From the NCBI GenBank assembly GCA_041671045.1, contig JBAZCF010000002.1, positions 341,119-405,118 on the forward strand: 64,000 bases of DNA, read 5' to 3'. Position 1 is the stretch's first letter. Each line of letters begins with the position of its first letter. Both the position numbers and the translations under genes were made by a program. The notes below the pieces were generated by a model. It did no database searches. It saw only the letters and a program-made list of their open reading frames with translations, and was not told the DNA's origin. This document shows positions 40,959 to 50,116 of this stretch, piece after piece. Source of the DNA: Parachlamydiales bacterium. GTDB taxonomy: Bacteria > Chlamydiota > Chlamydiia > Chlamydiales > JABDDJ01.

Positions 40959-43005
40959 TGTTCGTCCTAATTAAATTCCATAATTCACCATACAATACCA
41001 TAGCTTCTTCTTTTGGCAACTTATTGCTTATCTGGCGACGTAAAAATTCTGCTTGTTTTTTGAGGTTTTCAGGTGTTTCTTTTTTGACAGGCTGTACATC
41101 AAATCCATATTTATTGAGTATTTGTCTAGCTTGAGTTTGATTCCTTTTATGATAGAGAGCTCCATGAAGTACCATGCGATGAGTAGATTTTTGTGCATGA
41201 CGCAGCCGCAAATTAATTTTGTTTATGCGGTCATTATCTCCGCCTACAAAAGTTTCAATTCCTTTGTGAATGCTTTTATGCAACTCGGCAGGAGTAAGAG
41301 CCTGGTCTTTGTTTACAGCTATAGCAACACCATATTGACGGACTAACAGGTGGGCTAGATCGTTAGCAAGCTTGTCATCAGCGTGTCGGGAGATATCGTT
41401 GGCAGCGATAAGAGCTACTTCATCCATGAAAGATTCTATGTACTGTTTTTTTCCCTCGACTTTTTCATACATGCGGTGGGTCCGCTGGTGGTCTTTTATT
41501 TTTGCTGTAGTGATTTTATCTTCATAGTAGGCAGCTCCTGCTGAGATGCTTTCAAGACGACCTTTGATTTTTTCAATATTTTTCTGTTCATTTTGTAATT
41601 TCTTATTAATATGCTTAAATTCTTTGGTGTCGATGTAAAATTTTGTATCGTCAATCTCCATTAGAGTAAGCTTATCTTTTGCTCTCTTCGCCAGGCTGCT
41701 ATATTTATCTTCACTGACACGCAGAGCTTGGAGTTGTTCAGAATACTGCTCTACTCTGACTTGGGCGTTTTTTACTGCCTGTTTATTATTCCCGAGAATA
41801 TGTTTAAGAGTGTAATTTTTCATCCAGTTTATAGACTTACGAATATATGTGAGCTTCATGACCTCAATGAACTGGTGGGGAGAGCGGTAGGCAAGGATAC
41901 CTAAACCTATAAGGGATAGCGCACAGCCTATACCCAGGGCAGTGTAACCTACGGCGGGCAACGCTGCGCTTGAAACGCCCACTCCTGCCCACATGACCAC
42001 ATTTAAGGTGAACCAAGTGATAGCGGTTGCCACAGATATATTGAATTGTATGCCGTTATTTGTGCGTTCCCATTGGAAAATCTTTTTTTCAGTTTTGTTT
42101 TTGATCTTGTTTTGTTCAATGAGGGCGTGTCTTGCCATTATAGATAGGCCTACAGTATGGTTTGTATACTTATCCTGAAGATCTGCAAAGCTTATGGTTT
42201 TTTCTTCATCGAGATTAAGCTCTTTTATGAAACCATTTAAGAGACGAACATGCGTGGAAGTTAATGAGGTATTGTTAGTAATAGATTGTATTAATTGTTG
42301 GGCTGTAAATCTTTCATGGGCGCTGGGATTTTCTAATTGGAAAATACTTTCTACTTCTTTGTTCTCTTTGATTTTATCTAGCCTGACCTTTTTTATTTCC
42401 TCCAATTCATGGCCAGTAAGTTGGCTGTTATCTAGAATTCTTTTACCTAATCCCTCACTTTCTTTTGTTTGTTCTGCGTGGTGTTTGTTCTTTAGGCGTG
42501 CTTCATTCCAGGCAACTCCTTGGAGAGCAGGATCGATGAGCACTCCTACATGGGAACCTGTGCTTTGCATTAGAGGAGAAGATAAGATAGTACTTATCCA
42601 GTCTAGGGCTTGTTGACCGACTTTGATCGCGTAGTATTTCATGGAGCCTGTAAAACCCTCATATTTCTTCTTAGAGGCTTCCTTATCTTTTTGATATTGA
42701 AGGTCGAAAACGTCGGTTTTTTCTCCCAGATAAAATGCGGCTTGTTCTGGAAGTAGTTCATTTAAAGCGGATTGTAGTTCAGAAGGAATCCTATGGCGTT
42801 CAGTTTGAAAGGGCGCTGCAGTGGTAGAGGATTTTAGGTCGCGTTTAGGAGAATCTGTAGGTGGAGAGTTTAGAAGTGTTTGAATTGCAATAGGTTGTGG
42901 TTTAGCAGTCCAGTGTTTTGAAGGACTGGCTCCTTGCTTATGGTCAGTTTTGAACTTATCATGCGAATAGTCATCAAATACTTTCAATGCTCTTAATTCT
43001 GGCAT
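40945..43005 (-). CDS. Large coiled-coil protein with a bilobed membrane region, candidate secreted effector
   Basis: A 686-residue protein. A hydrophilic N-terminal half precedes a pair of adjacent hydrophobic segments at about 330-382 (ATAITWFTLNVVMWAGVGVS, then VGYTALGIGCALSLIGLGIL). The C-terminal third is strongly charged, with heptad-like stretches typical of coiled coils (for example KEFKHINKKLQNEQKNIEKI). There is no Sec signal. The bilobed hydrophobic region and coiled coils are features of chlamydial Inc/effector proteins. It precedes, with a 14-base overlap, a gene with a secretion-chaperone-like fold. No specific function is claimed. Confidence 0.65.
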   Translation of the reverse strand: MPELRALKVFDDYSHDKFKTDHKQGASPSKHWTAKPQPIAIQTLLNSPPTDSPKRDLKSSTTAAPFQTERHRIPSELQSALNELLPEQAAFYLGEKTDVFDLQYQKDKEASKKKYEGFTGSMKYYAIKVGQQALDWISTILSSPLMQSTGSHVGVLIDPALQGVAWNEARLKNKHHAEQTKESEGLGKRILDNSQLTGHELEEIKKVRLDKIKENKEVESIFQLENPSAHERFTAQQLIQSITNNTSLTSTHVRLLNGFIKELNLDEEKTISFADLQDKYTNHTVGLSIMARHALIEQNKIKNKTEKKIFQWERTNNGIQFNISVATAITWFTLNVVMWAGVGVSSAALPAVGYTALGIGCALSLIGLGILAYRSPHQFIEVMKLTYIRKSINWMKNYTLKHILGNNKQAVKNAQVRVEQYSEQLQALRVSEDKYSSLAKRAKDKLTLMEIDDTKFYIDTKEFKHINKKLQNEQKNIEKIKGRLESISAGAAYYEDKITTAKIKDHQRTHRMYEKVEGKKQYIESFMDEVALIAANDISRHADDKLANDLAHLLVRQYGVAIAVNKDQALTPAELHKSIHKGIETFVGGDNDRINKINLRLRHAQKSTHRMVLHGALYHKRNQTQARQILNKYGFDVQPVKKETPENLKKQAEFLRRQISNKLPKEEAMVLYGELWNLIRTNNATK

Positions 43006-43177
43006 AATCCAACCATGTTAGTTTCTACTTTAATTCTATTATTAAGCATAAATGTTGAGCAATAGATTAATAATTCGTTAATAAATTAATAATTTATACT
43101 TATGGGGTTTTATTAATTTCCATAGAGTGATAACTGGAGATAAGAAAAGAGAAAACGGCGATGTTTTAAAGCGCCTT

Positions 43178-45688
43178 TTAGTAGGCGACTCTAAAACCAG
43201 TAAATTGATCGGAATATTCCGGTGGAAGGGGGAGTCGTTCTGCAACTCTCACACCATCAGATAAACTATCATAGCATCCGCCCTTAGCAACTTTTTGTGT
43301 CCCTTCAGCTGGGCCTTTAGGATTACGTTCGGGCATATGTGAGAAATAATCAGCTTTATACCAGTCATTCGTCCATTCCCAGACATTTCCGCTCATATCA
43401 TAAGCGCCATAGGGACTGTGGGCATCTAAAGTAGATACAGAAGTTTTATCACCCATTTTTAGAGGGAGAATATTTTTTCCATTATAAAAACCTACAGGGG
43501 AAGTGAGTACTTTTTCTGTCTGAAGGGGGTTGTCGTTAGCTTTGAAATTGGCCATTTGACGATCGATCGTGTCGGTTCCTGTTCCATAGAGGAATTTTAT
43601 AAGTTCTTCACCCGGCTTAGCGACGGCCATTCCGGCTGCTTTTTCCCATTCGGCTTCTGAAGGAAGGCGCCCGCCTTTACTTTGGCAATAGGCATTGGCC
43701 CCAAACCATGTGACATTAATCACAGGGAAGTCTTCCTTTCCTAGCAGTGGATAGAAATTCCACAGATCATCCTTGAGGGAAACCATGATTTGGCTGGTGT
43801 TGGTCGAGTTGAATGTTTTGCAGATAGGATTGCCTTGTTTATCGAAGACAATGCCGTTTTGTCCACCGGAGGAAATATAGGTAATTTCTTCATTATCGAA
43901 GGCTTCATTAAGCCATGCGATGAACTCGGTATTAGTCACTTCATATTTATTTATTTTGAAGGCGTCGACAAAAACTCTGCGTGCAGGTTGTTGGTCAGAG
44001 TTACCGGCTTTTTTCAGGTCTCCGACAATGGACTCGCCTGAGGGAATTGCTAAGATAGTATTTTCAGTGTCGGATGGAGCTTCAGGATTTTGTACAGCAG
44101 GTATTGAAGAGTCTTCTTTTTCTATAGGTTGTTCTGCGGGGACTGTGGGTGCGATTTCTTTAGTTTGAGTGGGCAATGAATTGCCGGAGTATTGTCCGCT
44201 AATCATCGTTTCCCTACCTGCAGAAACCTGAACATCTATGGGATCAGGTTTATTGCTAAATTCAATGCGAGCATCGCCTTTAGGAGGATAGAAATAGACA
44301 CGGTAGTTTCCGGCAGGAAGATTGGCAGTATAGCGTCCTTGAGAGATGACCTCACTGGCTTCGTAACGGGGGCCTTCCAAAGAAGAGATATTTACAGGGG
44401 CATTGGGGACGTTGGTTGAGATGGTAAGCTGCCCCATAGCACGGAAATCAGCATTGATAACAGCATCTTTTTGTGCAGTGACTTCAATTCTTTGTGGCTC
44501 TGGCGGGAGAAAATTTGCAGGGTTGTTAGTGGAGTAGGTAACGGTATAGCGCCCGGGGAGGAGATTGCGAAAAGTGTAGCTGGTACCTCCGCCGTGTTGG
44601 AGAGGGATACTGTTATTTGCGGAGGAAAGGGTGTAAAGCGCGTCCGGATTATTTGTTTGCACTGTCAGAGAGCGAGCGGGGATGAATTGAGGAGTGAGGA
44701 AGGTAGTTTGATCTTCATTGACAGCAATAGTATGGGGAGGAATAGCAGTAAAATAGGCAGGCAGGTCATAGGAAACAACATATCGTCCCGTGGGGATAGA
44801 GGAGCTGCGCCAGGAAGCTTTGCCATTGAGAGAGCGTATAGGGGCGACGATAGGGTTGGATTTAAGCACAACAGGTTTGATGGTCACTTTAATAGCATCG
44901 CCGGAGGGGAGAGGAGCTTGCAATTCGATTTTGCCCCTAGTTGCTTTATAGTCGATCATAATATTGATCGTATCGCCGGGATTCGGAGTGAAAGTTTCGG
45001 GATAGATAGAGACACGATAGCCCTCTTTTTGCTCGGCCCTGACAGCATAAGGAACGTAGGGTTGGATGTTTCCATACATGGAACTGCCCTGTCCATTCTG
45101 TACTTTATATGGTCCGGAAGAGATATCCCAACGGGCATCGGATAAATTAGTATTCACTTTGTATGTTGCATTGAAGTATCCATCGTCATAAGGGGAGTAA
45201 TTATAAACCCTTAAACCTGATCGGGGATAGGTCGTAACGCTTGTCGGTCTGTTGTAGGGGAAAAAATTCTGGGCGATGAAGCCCGGGATCAATTCCTCAG
45301 GAGGGGATTTGACAAAAGGAACAGGTTTTTCTATCAATTTGATGTGCTGGTCAACTTTAGTAACGTTTGCGGATTGAATATGAACAGAACGTGGAGGGAT
45401 GCCTTCAAAAAAGTTATCATAGTTGGGGAGTGCAAAAGTAAGGGAGTAATCTCCTGCGGGAAGATTCTCTATCACGACCTTGCGTGAGGGGCCTGCGTCG
45501 TCTTCGAAAAAGCCGCCGCTTTTGGGGAAGAACTGGGAATGTCCATCTTCATCTTTAAGCCAGAAGCGGATACGGTCCAGCCTTTCCCCTAAGGAGCCGG
45601 TTTGGTAAGTAACGATAAGAGTTCCTTGGTCAGCTCCTGTAGTGGAGGGTAGGAGAATGAGTAAAAAGAATAGGATGATGCGCAGCAC
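43178..45688 (-). CDS. Exported protein with repeated beta domains and a C-terminal FGE-sulfatase domain
   Basis: The product has 836 residues from a GTG at 45688, which has GGGAGA upstream and opens a typical signal peptide (LRIILFFLLILLPSTTGA); an ATG at 45730 lacks a ribosome-binding site. About 25-500 consists of repeated carboxypeptidase-regulatory/PEGA-like beta units (LPAGDYSLTF, IPTGRYVVSYDLP, LPGRYTVTYSTN, LPAGNYRVYF). A linker follows, then an FGE-sulfatase/SUMF1 domain (about 595-836) with KINKYEVTNTEFIAWLN, GGRLPSEAEWEKAAG, YDMSGNVWEWTNDWY and GFRVAY. In most non-sulfatase bacteria this domain is a binding or scaffolding unit rather than a formylglycine generator. It is downstream of htpG. 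Confidence 0.85.
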   Translation of the reverse strand: MLRIILFFLLILLPSTTGADQGTLIVTYQTGSLGERLDRIRFWLKDEDGHSQFFPKSGGFFEDDAGPSRKVVIENLPAGDYSLTFALPNYDNFFEGIPPRSVHIQSANVTKVDQHIKLIEKPVPFVKSPPEELIPGFIAQNFFPYNRPTSVTTYPRSGLRVYNYSPYDDGYFNATYKVNTNLSDARWDISSGPYKVQNGQGSSMYGNIQPYVPYAVRAEQKEGYRVSIYPETFTPNPGDTINIMIDYKATRGKIELQAPLPSGDAIKVTIKPVVLKSNPIVAPIRSLNGKASWRSSSIPTGRYVVSYDLPAYFTAIPPHTIAVNEDQTTFLTPQFIPARSLTVQTNNPDALYTLSSANNSIPLQHGGGTSYTFRNLLPGRYTVTYSTNNPANFLPPEPQRIEVTAQKDAVINADFRAMGQLTISTNVPNAPVNISSLEGPRYEASEVISQGRYTANLPAGNYRVYFYPPKGDARIEFSNKPDPIDVQVSAGRETMISGQYSGNSLPTQTKEIAPTVPAEQPIEKEDSSIPAVQNPEAPSDTENTILAIPSGESIVGDLKKAGNSDQQPARRVFVDAFKINKYEVTNTEFIAWLNEAFDNEEITYISSGGQNGIVFDKQGNPICKTFNSTNTSQIMVSLKDDLWNFYPLLGKEDFPVINVTWFGANAYCQSKGGRLPSEAEWEKAAGMAVAKPGEELIKFLYGTGTDTIDRQMANFKANDNPLQTEKVLTSPVGFYNGKNILPLKMGDKTSVSTLDAHSPYGAYDMSGNVWEWTNDWYKADYFSHMPERNPKGPAEGTQKVAKGGCYDSLSDGVRVAERLPLPPEYSDQFTGFRVAY

Positions 45689-45721
45689 AAGGTCTCCCGT
45701 CGTAATCGTTTTGTGTTCATT

Positions 45722-45737
45722 TGCTAGCATGCTAGCA
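45722..45737. promoter_or_regulatory. 16-bp palindrome upstream of the FGE-domain gene
   Basis: tgctagcatgctagca, a direct doubling of the self-palindromic octamer tgctagca. It lies 34 bases before the GTG start on the minus strand, where an operator could sit. Binding partner unknown. Confidence 0.35.
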
Positions 45738-45747
45738 TTTTAGAGAG

Positions 45748-45810
45748 GTTCACAAACTATGACCGGGTGCTTTGCGGCTAAGTTAAGTCATCCGATCAAA
45801 GTTTGTGAAC
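45748..45810. promoter_or_regulatory. 11-bp inverted repeat between htpG and the FGE-domain gene
   Basis: gttcacaaact (45748-45758) and its exact complement agtttgtgaac (45800-45810) flank 41 bases. It lies just past the htpG stop codon, so it could be an htpG terminator stem with a long loop or a regulatory site. Confidence 0.4.
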
Positions 45811-45817
45811 ATTCTCT

Positions 45818-47671
45818 TTAGTGTTGTGTCGCTTTTTCAGCTAACTTCTCTAATACACGGTTACTGCGCTGGATAAATCCTGCCAAATCGTGTGGAGAAA
45901 GTTCTTTCTGTTCTAACAATGCCAAATCGTACATTTCTTGGACTAAATCTTTTGCTAATTCCGGATTTTGACTATGCAATTTTTCCAAAGTATTGACAAG
46001 AGGGTTGTTAGTATTTATGACAAAAGTTTTCTTTCCAATGAGGTCGCCCATTGAGTCTAAATTAGCATCGCCTTTTGCCATTTGCAGCATATAGTCGCGC
46101 ATGCGCCTTTGTTGTTCATCTATTACGATAAAGCCCGGTAAGGCATTAGCATTTAGGCTTTTAGCGACGACTTCGATGTTCTCATTTCCTAGGCATTGAG
46201 AGATGAGTTCCGCGATTTTCGCAGCTTCGCTGCGACCTGATTCATCCAATGCGGTTTTTTCTCTGTCTTTATCTAAAAGATGGTCGCTGATCTCGGCATC
46301 GATACGTTTAAATTCTGTGGGGGCGAGTTTTCTTTCTAAAAATTGGATAAGGTAGTTGTCTACCGGACCTGCAGCGATGAGGATCTCGATCCCTTTTTCG
46401 CGGTATAGGTGAACGATATGTCCAAAATGTTTAGATTCAGTGGTATAGAGTACTTTGTTGCTGTTTTTATCTGTATTGCGCTCTAGGTAGTCATGGATGG
46501 TAGTCCATTCGCCTTCCACATTTTTCCAGATGATGACGTCCTTGACGCGGTCATAGAATTTTTCATCTTCCAAAGCCCCTAATTTGATGATAGGAGAGAT
46601 ATCTTCCCATACCGATACGTAGCGCTCGTGTTCATTGCGGTAGAGGGTGGCGAGGCTGTCAGATACTTTTTTGGAGATATGGCTGGATAGCTGCCTAACT
46701 GTCTTATCCATTTGAAGATAGCTTCTAGATACGTTGAGCGGTATATCCGGACTGTCGATAGCGCCGCGCAGCATCATCAGATATTCAGGGATGATGTCTT
46801 TGCAATTGTCGGACACAAAAACACGGTTGCAATAGAGCTGCACACTAGATTTTTGGTAGTCGAATTGACGGTTGATTTTTGGGAAATAGAGAATCCCCTT
46901 TAGGTGGAATGGGTAATCGACATTAAGGTGGACCCAAAAGAGGGGAGCTTCTTCGAAAGGATAAAGATGCTTGTAGAAATCTAGGTAATCTTCTTTTGTG
47001 CATTCGGAAGGCGCCTTTATCCATAAAGGTTCTTTGGGGTTGATTCTTTCTTCACCGAGATAGATAGGATAGGGGAGGAAAGTACAGTAATGCTTTAGGA
47101 TTTTCTCGATGGTGGCCCTTTCCAGATAGTCTTCATTTTCGGAGCTAACGAAGAGAGTAATAGTCGTACCTCTTTGGGTGCGAGTGCCTTCCTTAAGTTC
47201 ATATTCTCTGGAACCGTCGCAAGTCCATAAAGCAGGTTTAGCTCCTTCTTTGTAGGAAAGGGTATTGACTTCCACTTTTTCTGCGACCATATATGCGGAG
47301 TAGAAGCCTAGTCCGAAATGCCCGATGATCTGGTCGCCTTCCTTGTTGCTTTTGTACTTTTCCATGAATTCTTCGGCGCTGGAAAAGGCGATTTGTGCGA
47401 TGTACTTTTTGACTTCTTCTTCGTCCATGCCGATACCGGTATCGCTGAAGACAAGAGTTTTCTTTTCCTTATCGACGGTCACATCGATGCGGTTTTCTTC
47501 TTCGCCGTTTTTGGGGAGGGCGCCTTGTTCTTGAAGATGTTTGACTTTAAGAATGGCATCGCAGGAATTGGACACGAGTTCCCTCACGAAAATGTCCTTA
47601 TCCGAATAAAGCCACTTTTTTATGATGGGCAAAATGTTCTCGCTGTGTATTTCTAAAGTACCCTTGCTCAT
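45818..47671 (-). CDS. htpG: Molecular chaperone HtpG (Hsp90)
   Basis: A 617-residue ATP-dependent chaperone. The N-terminal GHKL ATPase domain has KDIFVRELVSNSCDAI, FSDTGIGMDEEEV and IGHFGLGFYSAYMV. The middle domain includes SSVQLYCNRVFVSD and ISKKVSDSLATLY; a C-terminal dimerisation domain follows. The ATG at 47671 has GGAG 6 bases upstream and gives the conserved start GTLEIHSENILPI; a start at 47728 has no homologous extension. Length is typical. Confidence 0.95.
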   Translation of the reverse strand: MSKGTLEIHSENILPIIKKWLYSDKDIFVRELVSNSCDAILKVKHLQEQGALPKNGEEENRIDVTVDKEKKTLVFSDTGIGMDEEEVKKYIAQIAFSSAEEFMEKYKSNKEGDQIIGHFGLGFYSAYMVAEKVEVNTLSYKEGAKPALWTCDGSREYELKEGTRTQRGTTITLFVSSENEDYLERATIEKILKHYCTFLPYPIYLGEERINPKEPLWIKAPSECTKEDYLDFYKHLYPFEEAPLFWVHLNVDYPFHLKGILYFPKINRQFDYQKSSVQLYCNRVFVSDNCKDIIPEYLMMLRGAIDSPDIPLNVSRSYLQMDKTVRQLSSHISKKVSDSLATLYRNEHERYVSVWEDISPIIKLGALEDEKFYDRVKDVIIWKNVEGEWTTIHDYLERNTDKNSNKVLYTTESKHFGHIVHLYREKGIEILIAAGPVDNYLIQFLERKLAPTEFKRIDAEISDHLLDKDREKTALDESGRSEAAKIAELISQCLGNENIEVVAKSLNANALPGFIVIDEQQRRMRDYMLQMAKGDANLDSMGDLIGKKTFVINTNNPLVNTLEKLHSQNPELAKDLVQEMYDLALLEQKELSPHDLAGFIQRSNRVLEKLAEKATQH

Positions 47672-47771
47672 AAACACTCCATAGATTTTTTTGTCTGCGA
47701 TTATAACCATTGATTTACTAAATTGCACACTGTAAAAATTGTTGGATATAACTCCCTATAAGGACGATAAC

Positions 47772-49418
47772 ATGCGGATTTATGTTGCCCAGCTCAACCC
47801 TATCATTGGCGATATCGAGGGCAATTGTGTGAAGATATTGGAAGCGATTCATAAGGCAAAAGACCAGCAGGCCGATGTAGTCCTCTTTTCCGAGTTGGTG
47901 CTAACGGGGTATCCTCCCGACGATTTCCTTTTGATGCCCAAATTTATCTATGCCGCGGAAGATGCTCTCAAAACATTAGCACAGAGTGTATACGATATTG
48001 TTGCTATCATAGGAGCGCCTAGGGAAAGCCATACGCCCGTGGGCAAACCTTTGCATAATAGCGCTGTCGTCATTTCAAATGGAAAAGTCGTAGGATACCA
48101 GGATAAAATCCTTTTACCTACCTATGATGTTTTCGATGAACGACGGTATTTTGAGCCCGGTGGACAGACAAGCCTTTGGCATATTGCAGGTAAGCAGGTG
48201 GCTATTACCATCTGCGAAGATATTTGGGAACACAGTGAGCAGATATTCTTCGACCGCTACGCACGCGATCCTGTAATGGAACTAAGACAGACTTCTCAGC
48301 GTCCGGATGTCCTATTGAATCTTTCCGCTTCACCTTACAGCGTCCTTAAAGCTCCATTGCGTACCTATGCCCTGGAAAAAGCAGCTAAAGCGCTCCATTG
48401 CCCGGCGATCCTTTGCAATCAGGTAGGGGGGAATGATAGCTTGATTTTTGATGGTAGAAGCATCGCTGTCAATGCAAAAGGAGCTTTGGTCTATCGCGCA
48501 TTAGGCTTTGCAGAGGATGGTTTTGTGGTAGATATCGATGACATGCCGCCTAAAATATCCTTGCATGAAGGGGATGTCTTGGAAGAACTTTACAATGCTT
48601 TGGTTATGGGAGTAAGGGATTATTTCTCGAAACAAGGCTTTATTACGGCATGCTTGGGCCTTTCAGGGGGAATTGACTCCGCCTTGGTCGCTTGCATTGC
48701 TGTCGATGCCCTAGGTAAAGAAAATGTGCTAGGAATTTCTATGCCTTCTCGCTATTCATCTCCAGGGAGCATTACGGACGCGCAAGCATTAGCTGATAAT
48801 TTGGGGATTCGCCTCTTGAATGTTCCTATTGATTCCTCATACGGCAACTTTCTTTCGCTGCTGGAAAAAGATTTTCAGGGGCGCCCCTTTGATGTAACGG
48901 AGGAGAACTTACAGTCGCGCATCCGCGGAATTATCCTAATGTCCTATTCGAATAAATTCGGCTATGTTGTGTTGAATACCGGCAATAAAAGCGAACTTGC
49001 AATGGGGTATGCAACGCTCTATGGCGATATGTGCGGCGGTCTGGGGGTGATAAGCGACCTTTCGAAACGACGCGTCTATGCCCTTGCGGAATGGATCAAC
49101 CGTGATAAAGAAGTGATCCCTAAAAGTACTATTGATAAACCACCTTCTGCTGAACTACGCGAGAACCAGAAAGATAGTGACTCATTGCCTGATTATGATT
49201 ACATTGATATTGTACTCGAGCAATATTTAGAAAAGCACCGTTCACCTGAGGCCATTATTTTGGAATACCGCATCCCGCCGGAAATAGTTCACGACATTGT
49301 AAAACGCATCCATCGTTCGGAGTATAAACGCCGACAAAGCGCTCCTGGACTTAGAGTAACTGAGCGTGCCTTTTCGATAGGAAGGAAATTCCCTATCGTA
49401 CAACGCTGGGTAAAATAA
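47772..49418 (+). CDS. nadE: Glutamine-dependent NAD+ synthase
   Basis: A 548-residue two-domain enzyme that amidates nicotinate adenine dinucleotide. The N-terminal nitrilase domain has the catalytic triad in FSELVLTGYPPDDF, DKILLPTYDVFDERRYF and VAITICEDIW (Glu, Lys, Cys). The C-terminal synthase domain has the ATP-pyrophosphatase loop GLSGGIDSALVACI and NTGNKSELAMGYATLYGDM. The ATG at 47772 has AAGGA 7 bases upstream; an in-frame start at 47739 has no support. Complete and probably active. Confidence 0.96.
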   Translation: MRIYVAQLNPIIGDIEGNCVKILEAIHKAKDQQADVVLFSELVLTGYPPDDFLLMPKFIYAAEDALKTLAQSVYDIVAIIGAPRESHTPVGKPLHNSAVVISNGKVVGYQDKILLPTYDVFDERRYFEPGGQTSLWHIAGKQVAITICEDIWEHSEQIFFDRYARDPVMELRQTSQRPDVLLNLSASPYSVLKAPLRTYALEKAAKALHCPAILCNQVGGNDSLIFDGRSIAVNAKGALVYRALGFAEDGFVVDIDDMPPKISLHEGDVLEELYNALVMGVRDYFSKQGFITACLGLSGGIDSALVACIAVDALGKENVLGISMPSRYSSPGSITDAQALADNLGIRLLNVPIDSSYGNFLSLLEKDFQGRPFDVTEENLQSRIRGIILMSYSNKFGYVVLNTGNKSELAMGYATLYGDMCGGLGVISDLSKRRVYALAEWINRDKEVIPKSTIDKPPSAELRENQKDSDSLPDYDYIDIVLEQYLEKHRSPEAIILEYRIPPEIVHDIVKRIHRSEYKRRQSAPGLRVTERAFSIGRKFPIVQRWVK

Positions 49419-49421
49419 AAC

Positions 49422-49925
49422 ATGTCCAAAGCGAATAAATTAGTGTGTCTATTGGTTGTACTAATCCTCCATTTTTCTAGCTTGTCTGCCTTCAGTTATG
49501 TTAAAGGAGGCGTAGCATTTTTGGGTGAAGAGGTGATAGCACCCGTGGCAGGGATAGGCCAGCGGTATGATTTGTCCCTGGTTGCGCTGGATTTCTCGTG
49601 GAGCATTGCAGCTAGCAAAAAACATAAAGTTGCTTTTTACAGTTCTCCTAGGATCGCAGCACTGCTTTATGTTAATCCTATGCATTCCAACCGTATTTAT
49701 GTGGGGGCAGCTGCTAGCTGGGCTTATATCGTCAATTCAAAACGGAACACCGGCTATTCAGGACTGGTAGGAGAGCTCATCGTGGGAATGCAGTTTGAAA
49801 GTATTTTATTATTCCAACCTTTCATTGAAGTCAGTGAATCTTTTCCCTATAAGCGGTTTTCCAACAAGATTGGAAATCTAGGGCATAGGGCTTCTACGTC
49901 CGTGGTATTTGGGATAGGAATTTGA
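49422..49925 (+). CDS. Small exported protein, possible beta-barrel
   Basis: A 167-residue protein with a clear Sec signal peptide (about 1-23, LVCLLVVLILHFSSLSAFS). It has alternating hydrophobic/polar strands and a C-terminal aromatic/hydrophobic end (STSVVFGIGI) that fits a small outer-membrane beta-barrel. No family is recognised. It starts 3 bases after nadE and is probably co-transcribed. The beta-barrel prediction is inference. Confidence 0.6.
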   Translation: MSKANKLVCLLVVLILHFSSLSAFSYVKGGVAFLGEEVIAPVAGIGQRYDLSLVALDFSWSIAASKKHKVAFYSSPRIAALLYVNPMHSNRIYVGAAASWAYIVNSKRNTGYSGLVGELIVGMQFESILLFQPFIEVSESFPYKRFSNKIGNLGHRASTSVVFGIGI

Positions 49926-50116
49926 TGGGGGTGTAGAAGAGTCTATAAAAGTGTTACGTGACGGAACTCCTTCAGTTTTACTGGGACACTTCGAACTTTT
50001 GACTGTCTTAACTTAAAAATTTACTTGAAAATATTGTATCCAAAACCACTTGATTCGCGAAGTTTAACTTCACATTATGATAACATAATCATACCGAAAC
50101 ATCAGCGAATCTGCTG

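Noticed and set aside
44471..45145. Plus-strand 224-residue open frame inside the FGE-domain gene
   Set aside because: Antisense to a coherent exported protein; no ribosome-binding site and the translation is Arg/Gly-rich and unlike any family.
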